A DNA stretch of 64,000 bases from JBGUVL01 sp964370395 (GTDB lineage: Bacteria; Bacillota_I; Bacilli_A; Erysipelotrichales; Erysipelotrichaceae). Below the pieces are notes generated by a model. The model saw nothing but the letters and a program-made list of their open reading frames with translations, made no database searches and was not told where the DNA came from. The first letter of the stretch is position 1. Every line of letters starts with the position of its first letter. Below, piece by piece: positions 18,096 through 26,979 of this stretch. Position numbers and translations under genes: made by a program. Location: positions 1 through 64,000 of the forward strand of contig CAYJIZ010000002.1 of assembly GCA_964370395.1 (NCBI GenBank). The letters run 5' to 3'.

Positions 18096-18830
18096 ATGGA
18101 AATCACATCATTGAGTAATCATAAAATTAAAACATGGATGAAATACCAACAAAAGAAGTATCGTGATAAAGATGCTCGTTTTTTAGTAGAAGGAGAGCAT
18201 TTAATTCAAGAGGCACTACAAGCAAATTGTTTAGAGTACTTAATTGTAAGAATGGGTGCAACAAGTAATTTTGCTTTTGTGGATGAAATTTATTATGTCA
18301 GTGATGAAATCATGGATAAGTTATCGAAGAATGTTTCAAAGGTGGATTTTATCGGTGTGTGTCGTAAACAAGAAGTGGCTATTCATAATGCAACGCGTAT
18401 TTGCTTGCTTGATGATGTTCAAGACCCGGGTAACTTAGGTACCATTATAAGAACGGCATACAGTTTTGGATTTGATGCGATTTATTTAGGAAAAGGTTGT
18501 GTGGACGCATACAATGAAAAAGTAATTCGTTCAACACAAGGGGCATTGTTTCATGTCGCTTTGTTTGAACAATCATTAGTTGATTTTATCCCGAAAATCA
18601 AAGAGGAAGGATTTGTTGTCTATGCGACATCACTACATGATGCGAAGGGATTGCAAACCTTTGAGAACAAAGGAAAAATAGCAGTTGTTTTTGGTAATGA
18701 GGGTAGTGGTGTGAGCGAAGCAGTAATCGCGTTAAGCGATGACTCCATCTTTATTGAAATGCACGCATTTGAATCATTAAATGTAGCTGTAGCTGCAGGA
18801 ATTTGCATGTATCATTTTCGCAATGATTAA
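18096..18830 (+). CDS. TrmH/SpoU-family RNA 2'-O-methyltransferase
   Basis: The 244-residue protein has an N-terminal substrate-binding domain (EITSLSNHKIKTWMKYQQKKYR, and FLVEGEHLIQEA) and the three SPOUT motifs: VQDPGNLGTIIRTAYSFG, VFGNEGSGVSEAV and IFIEMHAFESLNVAVAAGI. It uses SAM to methylate a ribose in rRNA or tRNA; the target cannot be read. It resembles B. subtilis YsgA. The ribosome site is AAAGAGGG. Confidence 0.92.
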   Translation: MEITSLSNHKIKTWMKYQQKKYRDKDARFLVEGEHLIQEALQANCLEYLIVRMGATSNFAFVDEIYYVSDEIMDKLSKNVSKVDFIGVCRKQEVAIHNATRICLLDDVQDPGNLGTIIRTAYSFGFDAIYLGKGCVDAYNEKVIRSTQGALFHVALFEQSLVDFIPKIKEEGFVVYATSLHDAKGLQTFENKGKIAVVFGNEGSGVSEAVIALSDDSIFIEMHAFESLNVAVAAGICMYHFRND

Positions 18831-18850
18831 AAATTGGTAATAAAAATGTC

Positions 18851-18902
18851 TTTACATTATAACTACTTGTTGTATAATGAAGTAGTCGTTAATTATATTA
18901 AC
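18851..18902 (+). promoter_or_regulatory. promoter and two palindromes upstream of the TSCPD gene
   Basis: TTTACA (18851-18856) and TATAAT (18873-18878) are 16 bp apart. ACTACTT-11-AAGTAGT (18862-18868, 18880-18886) brackets the -10. A second palindrome, GTTAAT-TAT-ATTAAC (18888-18902), follows at the expected start of transcription. This is a typical repressor arrangement. Confidence 0.6.
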
Positions 18903-18924
18903 AAACAGAAAGGAGCGCTAAAGA

Positions 18925-19176
18925 ATGAACACATTTACATATAAAACAAGAGGAACTTGTTCACAACTAATGAATTTCGAATTTGAGAACGATACTATTT
19001 TAAGTGTCGAAATTATTGGTGGATGTGAAGGGAACCTTAAAGGAATTTCAAACATTATTAAAAATAAAACAATAAGTGAAGTAATAGAAGCATTTGATGG
19101 CGTTACCTGTGGTAGAAGAGGGACGTCATGTCCTGACCAAATTGCGTTTGCATTGAAACAATACAAACAGCAATAG
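18925..19176 (+). CDS. TSCPD-domain protein
   Basis: The 83-residue protein matches the TIGR03905 type of small TSCPD protein. It has the N-terminal T-x-G-T-C segment (TRGTCSQLM), the GGCEGNLKGIS turn, and the C-terminal CGRRGTSCPDQIAFAL that names the family. The TSCPD domain also occurs at the C-terminus of some ribonucleotide reductases; the role of the stand-alone form is not established. Three or more conserved cysteines suggest metal binding or redox. Strong AAAGGAG site. Confidence 0.88.
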   Translation: MNTFTYKTRGTCSQLMNFEFENDTILSVEIIGGCEGNLKGISNIIKNKTISEVIEAFDGVTCGRRGTSCPDQIAFALKQYKQQ

Positions 19177-19230
19177 TTTATTTTGTCTTTTTTTAGACAA
19201 TATAATTAGATCATTAGGAATTTGCGATAA

Positions 19231-19257
19231 AAACAGGCACTTAGTCTGTTTTTTTTG
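19231..19257 (+). terminator. terminator after the TSCPD gene
   Basis: AAACAGGC pairs with GTCTGTTT (one G-T), with a five-base loop and a run of T. It lies 20 bp before the exporter genes. Confidence 0.7.
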
Positions 19258-19276
19258 TATAAAAGGGGGAAAAAAC

Positions 19277-21061
19277 ATGAAACAAATAAAGTTTATTTTA
19301 AAGTATACAAAACCGGAACGACATAAGCTATTTTTTATTATCTTATTTGTCGTATTGTATTCGTTCGGTTTATTATTAGCACCATTAATTATCAGTTTTA
19401 TTTTAGATAATGTCATCAATGGATTGCCATTGAATAATCCATTGACAGAAGCGATTGTATCACTTTTTGGAGGTGTACAAGCATTCAGTGAGAATGATTT
19501 ACTAGGACCTATCTTGATTTTAACTATTTTCGCTTTCATAGCGATTGCAGTTTACAAGAAGGGTTCGTATGCGGGTATTGTAAGTGAAACGTTCACTTCT
19601 AATGTTCGTAACAAGTTGTACAATCATCTACAAATGTTGCCTTTCTCTTATCACAAGATGAAAGACAGCGGAGATTTAATTCAAAGAAGTACTTCCGATA
19701 TCGACCAAGTTCGTCGTTTTCTAGGTAGTCAAATTGTGGAAATGGTATTTGCGATTTCTACTGGATTGATTGCGATTATGATTTTGTTATCGATAAATGT
19801 GAAGCTTACTTTGATCTCCTTCATCACATTACCAATCTTACTATTCTCTAGTTATTTCTTTTTTAAGAAAAGCAAACGAATCTTTTTGGAATGTGATTTA
19901 GCAGAATCAAAATTAACGACAACGATTCAAGAGAATCTAGCAGCAGTAAGAGTAGTAAAAGCATTTAATAAAGAGAACTATGAAATTGAGAAGTTTGATA
20001 GTGTGAACCAACTGTATCGCGATCGTATTTATGAATTGATGCGAGCACTAGCTATCTTTTGGAGTTCCACTGATTTTGTTGTGTTAATGCAAACCTTTGC
20101 GACATTAGCATTTGGTATTATTATGGCAAATAACAACGAAATTACAGCAGGTGAGTTTTTATTGTTTATCACGTATATCTCAAGTGTACTATGGCCGCTT
20201 CGTCAATTAGGACGCGTCATTGCGGATATGGGGAAATTAAGTGTCGCATTAGAAAGAATTAATGAAGTCTTAGAAGAAGACAAAGAAGATTTAACGCAAG
20301 GACGCGCTATAGCAATACAAGGGAATATCGTATTTGATCATGTTAGTTTTGCTTACGATGATGCGAACACTGCTATTTTAAAGGATGTTTCGTTTACAAT
20401 CCAAGCCCATGAACGTGTTGCGATAATGGGACCAACTGGGAGTGGGAAATCAAGTTTAATTAGTTTGTTAGCGCGATTGCATGAATACGAAGGTAGTATT
20501 CGTATTGATGGAGTGGAATTAAGAGACATTAGTAAGCAATGCATACGTAAAAACATTAACATCGTATTGCAAGAACCATTTTTGTTCTCTAAGACAATTT
20601 TTGATAACATTTCTTTGGCGAAACCAGGTGCACGTGAACAAGATGTTGTAAAAGCTGCCCAATTGGCTCATATTCATGATGTTATCGAAGAATTTGACCA
20701 AGGGTATGAAACAGAAGTCGGAGAAAAGGGAGTAACCTTATCGGGAGGGCAAAAACAACGTATTGCGATTGCACGTACGATTATTAATGATGCACCGATT
20801 GTTGTGTTTGATGATTCCTTAAGTGCTCTTGATACCAAAACAGATGCGATGATTCAAGCAGAACTTGCAAAAATGAGTCGCGAAATCACGATGTTAATGA
20901 TTACACATCGTATTAGTAGTGCACAAGATGCAGATAAAATTATCGTATTGGATAAAGGAAGTGTGTGCCAAATTGGAACACACGAACAATTAATTAAGGA
21001 AGATGGAATTTATAAGACAATTTATGAAATTCAAAATGAAGGGGGGAACCAAGATGAGTAA
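19277..21061 (+). CDS. heterodimeric ABC exporter, subunit with degenerate ATP site
   Basis: The 594-residue half-transporter has a six-helix exporter membrane domain (about 1-320) and an ATPase domain with Walker A GPTGSGKSS, signature LSGGQKQRIAIART and Walker B IVVFDDSLSALDT. The catalytic glutamate after Walker B is aspartate, as in the degenerate-site subunits BmrC, LmrC and TM287. It should pair with the next gene product as a multidrug or lipid-type exporter. The last 8 bases overlap the partner gene. Confidence 0.92.
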   Translation: MKQIKFILKYTKPERHKLFFIILFVVLYSFGLLLAPLIISFILDNVINGLPLNNPLTEAIVSLFGGVQAFSENDLLGPILILTIFAFIAIAVYKKGSYAGIVSETFTSNVRNKLYNHLQMLPFSYHKMKDSGDLIQRSTSDIDQVRRFLGSQIVEMVFAISTGLIAIMILLSINVKLTLISFITLPILLFSSYFFFKKSKRIFLECDLAESKLTTTIQENLAAVRVVKAFNKENYEIEKFDSVNQLYRDRIYELMRALAIFWSSTDFVVLMQTFATLAFGIIMANNNEITAGEFLLFITYISSVLWPLRQLGRVIADMGKLSVALERINEVLEEDKEDLTQGRAIAIQGNIVFDHVSFAYDDANTAILKDVSFTIQAHERVAIMGPTGSGKSSLISLLARLHEYEGSIRIDGVELRDISKQCIRKNINIVLQEPFLFSKTIFDNISLAKPGAREQDVVKAAQLAHIHDVIEEFDQGYETEVGEKGVTLSGGQKQRIAIARTIINDAPIVVFDDSLSALDTKTDAMIQAELAKMSREITMLMITHRISSAQDADKIIVLDKGSVCQIGTHEQLIKEDGIYKTIYEIQNEGGNQDE

Positions 21062-22892
21062 GACAATGTTAGAAGAACAAGAATATTCTTTTGATAGTTT
21101 AGACAAACGTATTTGGGGCAGATTGTTCAAAATAATGTGGGAAGATAAAAAGTTAATGATTTTATTGTTTGTCTTTATGGTGTTTACAGCCCTTTTAGAC
21201 ATTATCTTTCCTTTACTAAATCGTTACGCTCTAGATTATTATGTACTAGGTGAGAACAGTTTGGATAACATATGGATTTTCTTTTCAATCTATGTGGTAT
21301 TAAGTGCATTACAGTGTTGTAACGTATTCTTTTTCTTTAAATTTGCAGCGAGACTAGAGAGTCGATTTGGGAAAAACTTACGTGAAAAAGCATTCACGAA
21401 ACTACAAAACTTATCGTTTTCGTATTTTGATAAGACAGCAAATGGTTGGTTAATGGCTCGTTTAACGGGTGATGTCAACCGTTTGGCTGAAATATTAGCT
21501 TGGAGTATTGTCGATTTTGTATGGGGTGTATTCCTAATGGGGGGAATCGCCATGGTAATGATCGCAATCGATGTGAAGATGGCACTGTGTTTGTTGATTG
21601 TCGTTCCTTTTGTTTTCTTTGTGTGTAATTATTTTCAAAAGAAAATATTGAAAGCACATCGTAAAACAAGAGCGATTAACTCTAAAATTACAGCGAGTTT
21701 TGCGGAAGGGATCAATGGTGCCAAAACAACGAAAACTTTATCTTTAGAAGAAGTAAACTTAAATGAGTTTATTCATAAAACCAAAGACATGAAGATGGAA
21801 TCCATACGTGCCGCAAAAATCAACGCAGTGTTTCAACCAGTCGTATTCTTGTTTTCCGCAATTGTAATTGCAGGTTTGCTTTACATTGGAGGGCAACAAG
21901 TAGTGTTGAAAACAATTGAATTTGGTACCTTAACACTATTTATTAGTTATTCCAATTTGTTTTTTGATCCTTTAAAACAAATTGCACGTTTGCTAGCAGA
22001 GTTTCAAATGGCACAAGCGAATGCAGAACGTATTTTAGGATTGATTGATGAAGAGGTTGAGATTGTCGATCGTGAAGACGTTATCGCGAAGTATGGTACA
22101 CTACAAAAACCAATCACGGCTAATTTTGAGAAGATAAAAGGAGATGTTGTGTTTGATGATGTCACTTTCTTCTACAATGAGAAAGAAGTCGTTTTAGATC
22201 GTTTCTCACTTGATGTTAAGCAAGGAGAAATGATTGCTTTAGTTGGTCATACTGGAAGTGGAAAAAGTACGATTGTGAATATGTTATGCCGTTTCTATGA
22301 ACCAAAGAAAGGGCGTATTCTAATTGATGGAAAAGACTACAAAGATCGCAGTATCGCATGGTTGCATTCGCAATTAGGATATGTGTTACAAACACCTACC
22401 TTATTTAGTGGAACCATTCGTGAAAACATCAAATACGCAAAACCTGATGCGAGTGATGAAGAGATGATAGCAATTGCGAAGATGGTGAATGCGCATGACT
22501 TTATTATGAAAACAGAACAAGGTTATGATAGTCAAATAGGAGAAGGGGGAGACAAACTCTCGACGGGAGAAAAACAGTTAATCTCTTTTGCTCGTGCTCT
22601 TATTTGTGATCCAGGTATCATTATTTTAGATGAAGCAACTTCATCTATTGATACAGAAAAAGAAAAGCTAATCCAAACAGCGATTGCGAAATTGTTGAAG
22701 GGAAGAACGAGTTTTGTTGTGGCACATCGTTTGTCTACGATTGTAAGTGCCGATAAAATCATCGTATTAGACCATGGAAAAATCATTGAAATGGGAACGC
22801 ACGAATCGTTAATGAAGCAAAAAGGACATTATTATGAGCTTTATACGAACCAATACAAAGAAGAGAGAGAAAGTGCGATTCTAAAATCGTAA
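21054..22892 (+). CDS. heterodimeric ABC exporter, catalytic-site subunit
   Basis: The 612-residue partner has an N-terminal membrane domain and an ATPase domain with Walker A GHTGSGKST, a signature changed to LSTGEKQLISFARAL, and a normal Walker B glutamate in IIILDEATSSIDT. This split of consensus features is the BmrD/LmrD/TM288 type. The start at 21054 has a GGGGGG ribosome site; in-frame codons upstream lie in the first gene. It ends at a bidirectional terminator. The substrate is unknown. Confidence 0.92.
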   Translation: MSKTMLEEQEYSFDSLDKRIWGRLFKIMWEDKKLMILLFVFMVFTALLDIIFPLLNRYALDYYVLGENSLDNIWIFFSIYVVLSALQCCNVFFFFKFAARLESRFGKNLREKAFTKLQNLSFSYFDKTANGWLMARLTGDVNRLAEILAWSIVDFVWGVFLMGGIAMVMIAIDVKMALCLLIVVPFVFFVCNYFQKKILKAHRKTRAINSKITASFAEGINGAKTTKTLSLEEVNLNEFIHKTKDMKMESIRAAKINAVFQPVVFLFSAIVIAGLLYIGGQQVVLKTIEFGTLTLFISYSNLFFDPLKQIARLLAEFQMAQANAERILGLIDEEVEIVDREDVIAKYGTLQKPITANFEKIKGDVVFDDVTFFYNEKEVVLDRFSLDVKQGEMIALVGHTGSGKSTIVNMLCRFYEPKKGRILIDGKDYKDRSIAWLHSQLGYVLQTPTLFSGTIRENIKYAKPDASDEEMIAIAKMVNAHDFIMKTEQGYDSQIGEGGDKLSTGEKQLISFARALICDPGIIILDEATSSIDTEKEKLIQTAIAKLLKGRTSFVVAHRLSTIVSADKIIVLDHGKIIEMGTHESLMKQKGHYYELYTNQYKEERESAILKS

Positions 22893-22898
22893 AAAAGA

Positions 22899-22928
22899 AG
22901 CAGAAATCATTATGATTTCTGCTATTTT
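22899..22928. terminator. bidirectional terminator between exporter and lipase
   Basis: A perfect 11-base stem AGCAGAAATCA/TGATTTCTGCT with a TTA loop is flanked by A and T runs. The lipase stop codon lies in its right arm. Confidence 0.9.
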
Positions 22929-23827
22929 TCTAAGTGTTGTAACACATCTTGATATACTTGTTCCTTGTTTTTTTCATTCAATATTTCATGGCGCATACCT
23001 GGATATTTGATGCATCTGATATTGTTGTATCCTACATCCTTCAAAAAGAATATTTGCTTTTGAAATTGTTGTTGGTTACCAATCATAGGATCTTGTTCAC
23101 CCGCTATGATTAAGATTGGTAATTGTGGGTTGTTTACTTTGTATTTTCCTTTTTTGTAACATTCCTTCAATAAGTAGAAGAGGTTTTTAAACCCATTGTT
23201 AGTAAAGACAAAACCACACTTTGGATTGGTGTTGTAAGTTTGCACTTCATCTATGTTACTATTAATCCAAGCGTTTTTTAAAGGTTCCTCAAACTTTTTG
23301 TCGAACGAAGCAAAGGCTAAATTATGAATTAATTTGCTACGCTTCTTATCACCTTGAAGTTTACTTGTTATGTTTGCCAACACATAAGCAAAAGGGGCTG
23401 CTGTATTATGGTAAGGAGGTCCACTTAAGACTAGTTTGGTAATGCGATTGTCATTGTTTTGAAGGTAATTGCGTGCCACTAATGTTCCCATACTATGTGC
23501 GAACAAAATGACCTCTTTTTCCTGATACGTCGCTTTTACATAATCGATAATCATTGCTAGATCATGTACAATGGCAGCACCAGTTTCATCATAAAAGTAA
23601 CCATAGTCTTCCATTTTGTTGACACTTGCTCCATGACCTCGATGATCATAGATAAGACACAAAAAACCATGTTCATTTAAATAATGAATAAAATCATAAT
23701 AGCGTTCCTTATGCTCTGCCATACCATGACAAAATACAACGATATGCTTCGCGTCTAATGGTCCTTCTAAATGAAGAAAAAGCGTTACCTTTTTATCTGA
23801 GCTTGGTAAAGTAAAATCATATTTCAT
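22922..23827 (-). CDS. alpha/beta hydrolase, monoacylglycerol lipase type
   Basis: The 301-residue protein has the Hydrolase_4 features: FCHGMAEHKERY oxyanion segment, YDHRGHGAS, nucleophile elbow AHSMGTLVARNY, the acidic residue in IAGEQDPMIG and the histidine in GMRHEILNE. It likely cleaves lysophospholipids or monoacylglycerol. No signal peptide is visible, so it is cytosolic. The ATG at 23827 is chosen over a GTG three codons upstream that sits in the AGGTGAT ribosome site. Confidence 0.9.
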   Translation of the reverse strand: MKYDFTLPSSDKKVTLFLHLEGPLDAKHIVVFCHGMAEHKERYYDFIHYLNEHGFLCLIYDHRGHGASVNKMEDYGYFYDETGAAIVHDLAMIIDYVKATYQEKEVILFAHSMGTLVARNYLQNNDNRITKLVLSGPPYHNTAAPFAYVLANITSKLQGDKKRSKLIHNLAFASFDKKFEEPLKNAWINSNIDEVQTYNTNPKCGFVFTNNGFKNLFYLLKECYKKGKYKVNNPQLPILIIAGEQDPMIGNQQQFQKQIFFLKDVGYNNIRCIKYPGMRHEILNEKNKEQVYQDVLQHLEK

Positions 23828-23932
23828 TGTTATCACCTAATTTAAGTATAACGTAAAAATGATGTTTTGTACGTATATAACAACGAGAAAAGCAAAAAAA
23901 TATTTTTTTTATGATGACATAGTAAAATAGGG

Positions 23933-23961
23933 TTTACAAATACGTTTATATCATGTATAAT
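23933..23961 (+). promoter_or_regulatory. promoter of tRNA-His
   Basis: TTTACA and TATAAT are exactly 17 bp apart, 20 bp upstream of the mature tRNA. Confidence 0.8.
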
Positions 23962-23981
23962 CATACTTGCTTGTGATACAT

Positions 23982-24058
23982 GGCGGATGTGGTGAAGTGG
24001 TTAACACAGCGGGTTGTGGTCCCGTCATACGTGGGTTCGATCCCCATCATTCGCCCCA
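23982..24058 (+). tRNA. tRNA-His (anticodon GTG)
   Basis: The full cloverleaf is visible. The acceptor GCGGATG pairs with CATTCGC after shifting for the extra 5' G; the anticodon loop is TTGTGGT with GTG; the T-loop is GGTTCGATCCC; CCA is encoded. The extra G at -1 and the C73 discriminator expected for histidine tRNAs are both encoded in the DNA. Confidence 0.96.
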
Positions 24059-24072
24059 TTAATAAGTAAATG

Positions 24073-24114
24073 AACTATGTTTGATAGAAACACTATCGAA
24101 TGTAGTTTTTTTTT
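24073..24114 (+). terminator. terminator of tRNA-His
   Basis: A two-part stem, AACTAT with GTAGTT and TTTGATAG with CTATCGAA, is followed by nine T. Confidence 0.85.
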
Positions 24115-24215
24115 GCTTGTTTTGATTATTAAGTAGGGATAATTAAGCTGCGTATTTGTTTGAAAGGTTTGCAAATGTTTGCTTTTTTATTTATATTTAT
24201 AGAGTGAGGTATACA

Positions 24216-24809
24216 ATGAATCATTACGAAGAAAAGAGTATTGCTATTATTCAACAAAATAAGGTGTTAATGGATATTTTAAGCTATCTTGAAGAAATGC
24301 AATTACCACAGTGCTACGTTGCTGCAGGATGTGTGTTTCAAACAATATGGAATTATTTAGATGGCAATGATTTGATGTATCATATTAAAGATATCGATGT
24401 TATTTATTTTGATGAAGATTGTTTACAAGCAAGTAGGGATGATAGGATTGAAAATGAACTAAATGAGTATTTTCATGAACGTGGATATGATTTATTGTTT
24501 GATGTTCATAATGAGGCGAGAATGCATTTGTGGAAGCAAGCTCATGAACACAAAGAGATTGAACCTTACAGTAGTAGTGAAAATGCGATGTCGAGATGGA
24601 TTACAAGTGTTCATGCAATTGGCGTACGCAAAGAAAAAGATCGTATCATTGTGTGTGCACCCTGTGGATTAGAAGATATTTTCACGAAAACAATTCGTCC
24701 TATTAAACATTGTGATAATAGTGAAGCGTTGTATTTGATGAAAGTGAAAACGTGGCAAAAGCGTTTTCGTAATTTGAATGTGATTACATGGGAAAGCGAT
24801 AGCGAGTAG
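24216..24809 (+). CDS. nucleotidyltransferase-fold protein (DUF925/NTP_transf_6)
   Basis: The 197-residue protein fits the NTP_transf_6 family: QCYVAAGCVFQTIWNYLDG, then the D-x-D metal pair in HIKDIDVIYFDED, and a C-terminal half with SRWITSVHAIGVRKEKDRI and APCGLEDIFTKTIRP. Members are predicted nucleotidyltransferases of unknown target. The ATG at 24216 follows a GTGAGG site; the frame stays open 20 codons upstream, but without a ribosome site. It precedes the NAD-salvage operon with a 70-bp gap that contains a Rex-like half site. Confidence 0.82.
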   Translation: MNHYEEKSIAIIQQNKVLMDILSYLEEMQLPQCYVAAGCVFQTIWNYLDGNDLMYHIKDIDVIYFDEDCLQASRDDRIENELNEYFHERGYDLLFDVHNEARMHLWKQAHEHKEIEPYSSSENAMSRWITSVHAIGVRKEKDRIIVCAPCGLEDIFTKTIRPIKHCDNSEALYLMKVKTWQKRFRNLNVITWESDSE

Positions 24810-24814
24810 TGAGC

Positions 24815-24832
24815 TTGTGAATTTCTTAATAA
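24815..24832 (+). promoter_or_regulatory. weak Rex-like site upstream of the NAD-salvage genes
   Basis: TTGTGAA-TTTC-TTAATAA matches the Rex consensus TTGTGAA-N4-TTCACAA perfectly in the left half and at five of seven bases in the right half. It is 48 bp before the nicotinamidase start. Confidence 0.3.
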
Positions 24833-24879
24833 AAATACGTTGAAAAGGTGTATAATAGTACTAATAGAGGAGAAATGCT

Positions 24880-25491
24880 ATGGCTAAAGTATCATGTAAC
24901 TATATTAAAAAAATTAAGCAATTAGAGAAAAAATCACTATCACAACCAGTGGTATTTGTGGTGGATATGATAAATGGGTTTGCCAAAGAAGGAAGTTTAA
25001 GCGATTTGGAGATCATGAAAATTGTACCCACAATAAAAGATCTGTTGGATGTTGTACATCCAAGTTATTTTATTTGTGATTGTCATGATTTAAATGCGAG
25101 AGAGTTTGCTTCGTACCCGTTGCATTGCATCAAGGATACGGAAGAATCTGATGTGGTCGAGGAATTGAAACCATATGCAAAAAATAAGATATTAAAAAAT
25201 TCGACAAATGCATTTCATAGTCCAAAGATGAAGTCGTTCATTGAAAATGAATTGCCACTTTATAAGGACATCGTAGTGGTGGGGTGTTGTAGTGATATTT
25301 GTATTCTACAGTTTGCGTTATCGCTTAATACGTATCTAAATGAACATGAAATGAAAGACAAACGAGTAATTGTTCCTGTTAATATGATTGAAACATTCCA
25401 TATTGATGGTGTTCATGACAGTATGAAATGGAATGAAATTGCTTGTGATTTAATGTTAGCAAACGCAATTGAAGTAGTGGAATTAAAGTAG
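24880..25491 (+). CDS. nicotinamidase-type isochorismatase-family hydrolase
   Basis: The 203-residue protein has the D-K-C triad: D29 (VVDMINGF), K106 (KILKNSTNAF) and C141 (GCCSDIC). It also has the metal ligands D67, H69 (CDCHD) and H82 (YPLHC) typical of nicotinamidases. It would convert nicotinamide to nicotinate in the cytosol. It lies 9 bp before nicotinate phosphoribosyltransferase, which uses its product, so function is supported by both motifs and context. Confidence 0.9.
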   Translation: MAKVSCNYIKKIKQLEKKSLSQPVVFVVDMINGFAKEGSLSDLEIMKIVPTIKDLLDVVHPSYFICDCHDLNAREFASYPLHCIKDTEESDVVEELKPYAKNKILKNSTNAFHSPKMKSFIENELPLYKDIVVVGCCSDICILQFALSLNTYLNEHEMKDKRVIVPVNMIETFHIDGVHDSMKWNEIACDLMLANAIEVVELK

Positions 25492-25500
25492 GGGAGACAT

Positions 25501-26979
25501 ATGAAAAATTTTGATTTGAAATTTGATTTTAGAGATCAACGTAATTTAAGTATGGTGATGGACTTTTATGAGTTAACTATGTCACAAGTGTATTTTCAAA
25601 GTGGAAGAAAAGATCAGATTGTCACTTTTGATATGTTTTATCGCCGCAATCCAGATGAAGGTGGTTTTGCTATTTTTGCTGGATTAGAACAGCTTATTGG
25701 GTATATTCAAAACTTGGCATTTAGTGATGAGGACATTGCTTATTTGCGCAAGCAAAATAAATTTAGTGAAGATTTCTTGGATTACTTGCGTCATTTTATT
25801 TTTACGGGTGATATTTATGCTGTAAAAGAAGGAACACCAGTGTTTCCTAATGAACCTTTGATTCGCGTTAGAGCGAAGATGATTGAAGCACAGGTAGTGG
25901 AAACGGCACTGTTGCTAGCAGTGAATCACCAAACGATGATCGCAACCAAAGCCAATCGTGTTGTTCGAGCTGCACAAGGACGCGCTGTAATGGAATTTGG
26001 AGCACGTAGAGCTCACAATTTTGATGCTGCTAATTTTGGTGCGAGAGCCGCTTATATCGGTGGAGTACACGCTACAGCAACAACATCAGCGAGCCGTGAT
26101 TTTGACATCCCAGCGACGGGAACAATGGCACATTCCTTTGTGCAAAGTTATGATTGCGAATACGATGCGTTTTTGGCTTATGCGCAAATTTATCCAGATA
26201 GTTGTACATTGTTGTTGGATACGTACGATACGCTTCGTAGCGGTGTTGTGAATGCGATTAAAGTCGCACAAGAATATTTGATTCCAAATGGACATCGTTT
26301 GGCTGGTGTTCGTATCGATAGTGGAGATATTGCTTACTTATCAAAGAAAATTCGCAAAGAGTTAGATAAAGCAGGCTTACAAGACTGTAAGATTGTTGCG
26401 AGTAACTCTTTTGATGAATATATTATTAAATCGTTAATTGAACAAGGTGCAAAGGTGGATTCCTTTGGTGTTGGTGAAAATCTAATTTGTTCAAAAAGCA
26501 CTCCTGTTTTTGGTGGTGTGTACAAGTTGAGTTCGGTGTATCGTGATAATGAATACATTGCGAAGATTAAAATCAGCGATAATGTTGAAAAGCTAACAAA
26601 CCCTGGTTACAAAGATTTGTACCGTATTTACGATAAAGAAACAGGAAAAGCAGCAGCGGATTTGATTTGTATTCATGGCGAAGAAATCAGTGAAGATCGC
26701 GATGTTACCATTTATCATCCAGAAAACATATGGAAAAATAAAACGTTCGCGAAAGGAACGTTCACATTAAGAAAGATGTTAGTGCCAATTTTTGAAAATG
26801 GAAGATTGGTTTATGATTGTCCATCTTTAGAAGAAATTCGTAATTATGCACAATTAGAATTATCTACTTTATGGGATGAAATATTCCGTTTTGAATACCC
26901 GCAGACATATTATGTAGACTTATCCAAAAAATTATTGGATTTAAAACTAGAAATGTTGGAGGATATTAGAAAAAGATAA
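25501..26979 (+). CDS. pncB: nicotinate phosphoribosyltransferase
   Basis: The 492-residue enzyme carries the NAPRTase motifs MDFYELTMSQVYF, EFGARRAHNFDAANFGARAAY, GTMAHSFVQSY and RIDSGDIAYLSKKIRKELDK. It joins nicotinate and PRPP, with ATP, to give nicotinate mononucleotide. Length and motifs are those of the TIGR01513 type. GGGGAGAC ribosome site; the last base overlaps the next start (TAATG). Confidence 0.96.
   Translation: MKNFDLKFDFRDQRNLSMVMDFYELTMSQVYFQSGRKDQIVTFDMFYRRNPDEGGFAIFAGLEQLIGYIQNLAFSDEDIAYLRKQNKFSEDFLDYLRHFIFTGDIYAVKEGTPVFPNEPLIRVRAKMIEAQVVETALLLAVNHQTMIATKANRVVRAAQGRAVMEFGARRAHNFDAANFGARAAYIGGVHATATTSASRDFDIPATGTMAHSFVQSYDCEYDAFLAYAQIYPDSCTLLLDTYDTLRSGVVNAIKVAQEYLIPNGHRLAGVRIDSGDIAYLSKKIRKELDKAGLQDCKIVASNSFDEYIIKSLIEQGAKVDSFGVGENLICSKSTPVFGGVYKLSSVYRDNEYIAKIKISDNVEKLTNPGYKDLYRIYDKETGKAAADLICIHGEEISEDRDVTIYHPENIWKNKTFAKGTFTLRKMLVPIFENGRLVYDCPSLEEIRNYAQLELSTLWDEIFRFEYPQTYYVDLSKKLLDLKLEMLEDIRKR

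Noticed and set aside
19126..19539. 137-codon open frame antisense to the ABC exporter start
   Set aside because: Crosses a terminator and two real genes on the other strand; no ribosome site.
19277..22892. Aspartate in place of the Walker B glutamate as a defect
   Set aside because: It is a normal trait of one subunit in heterodimeric exporters such as BmrC/TM287.
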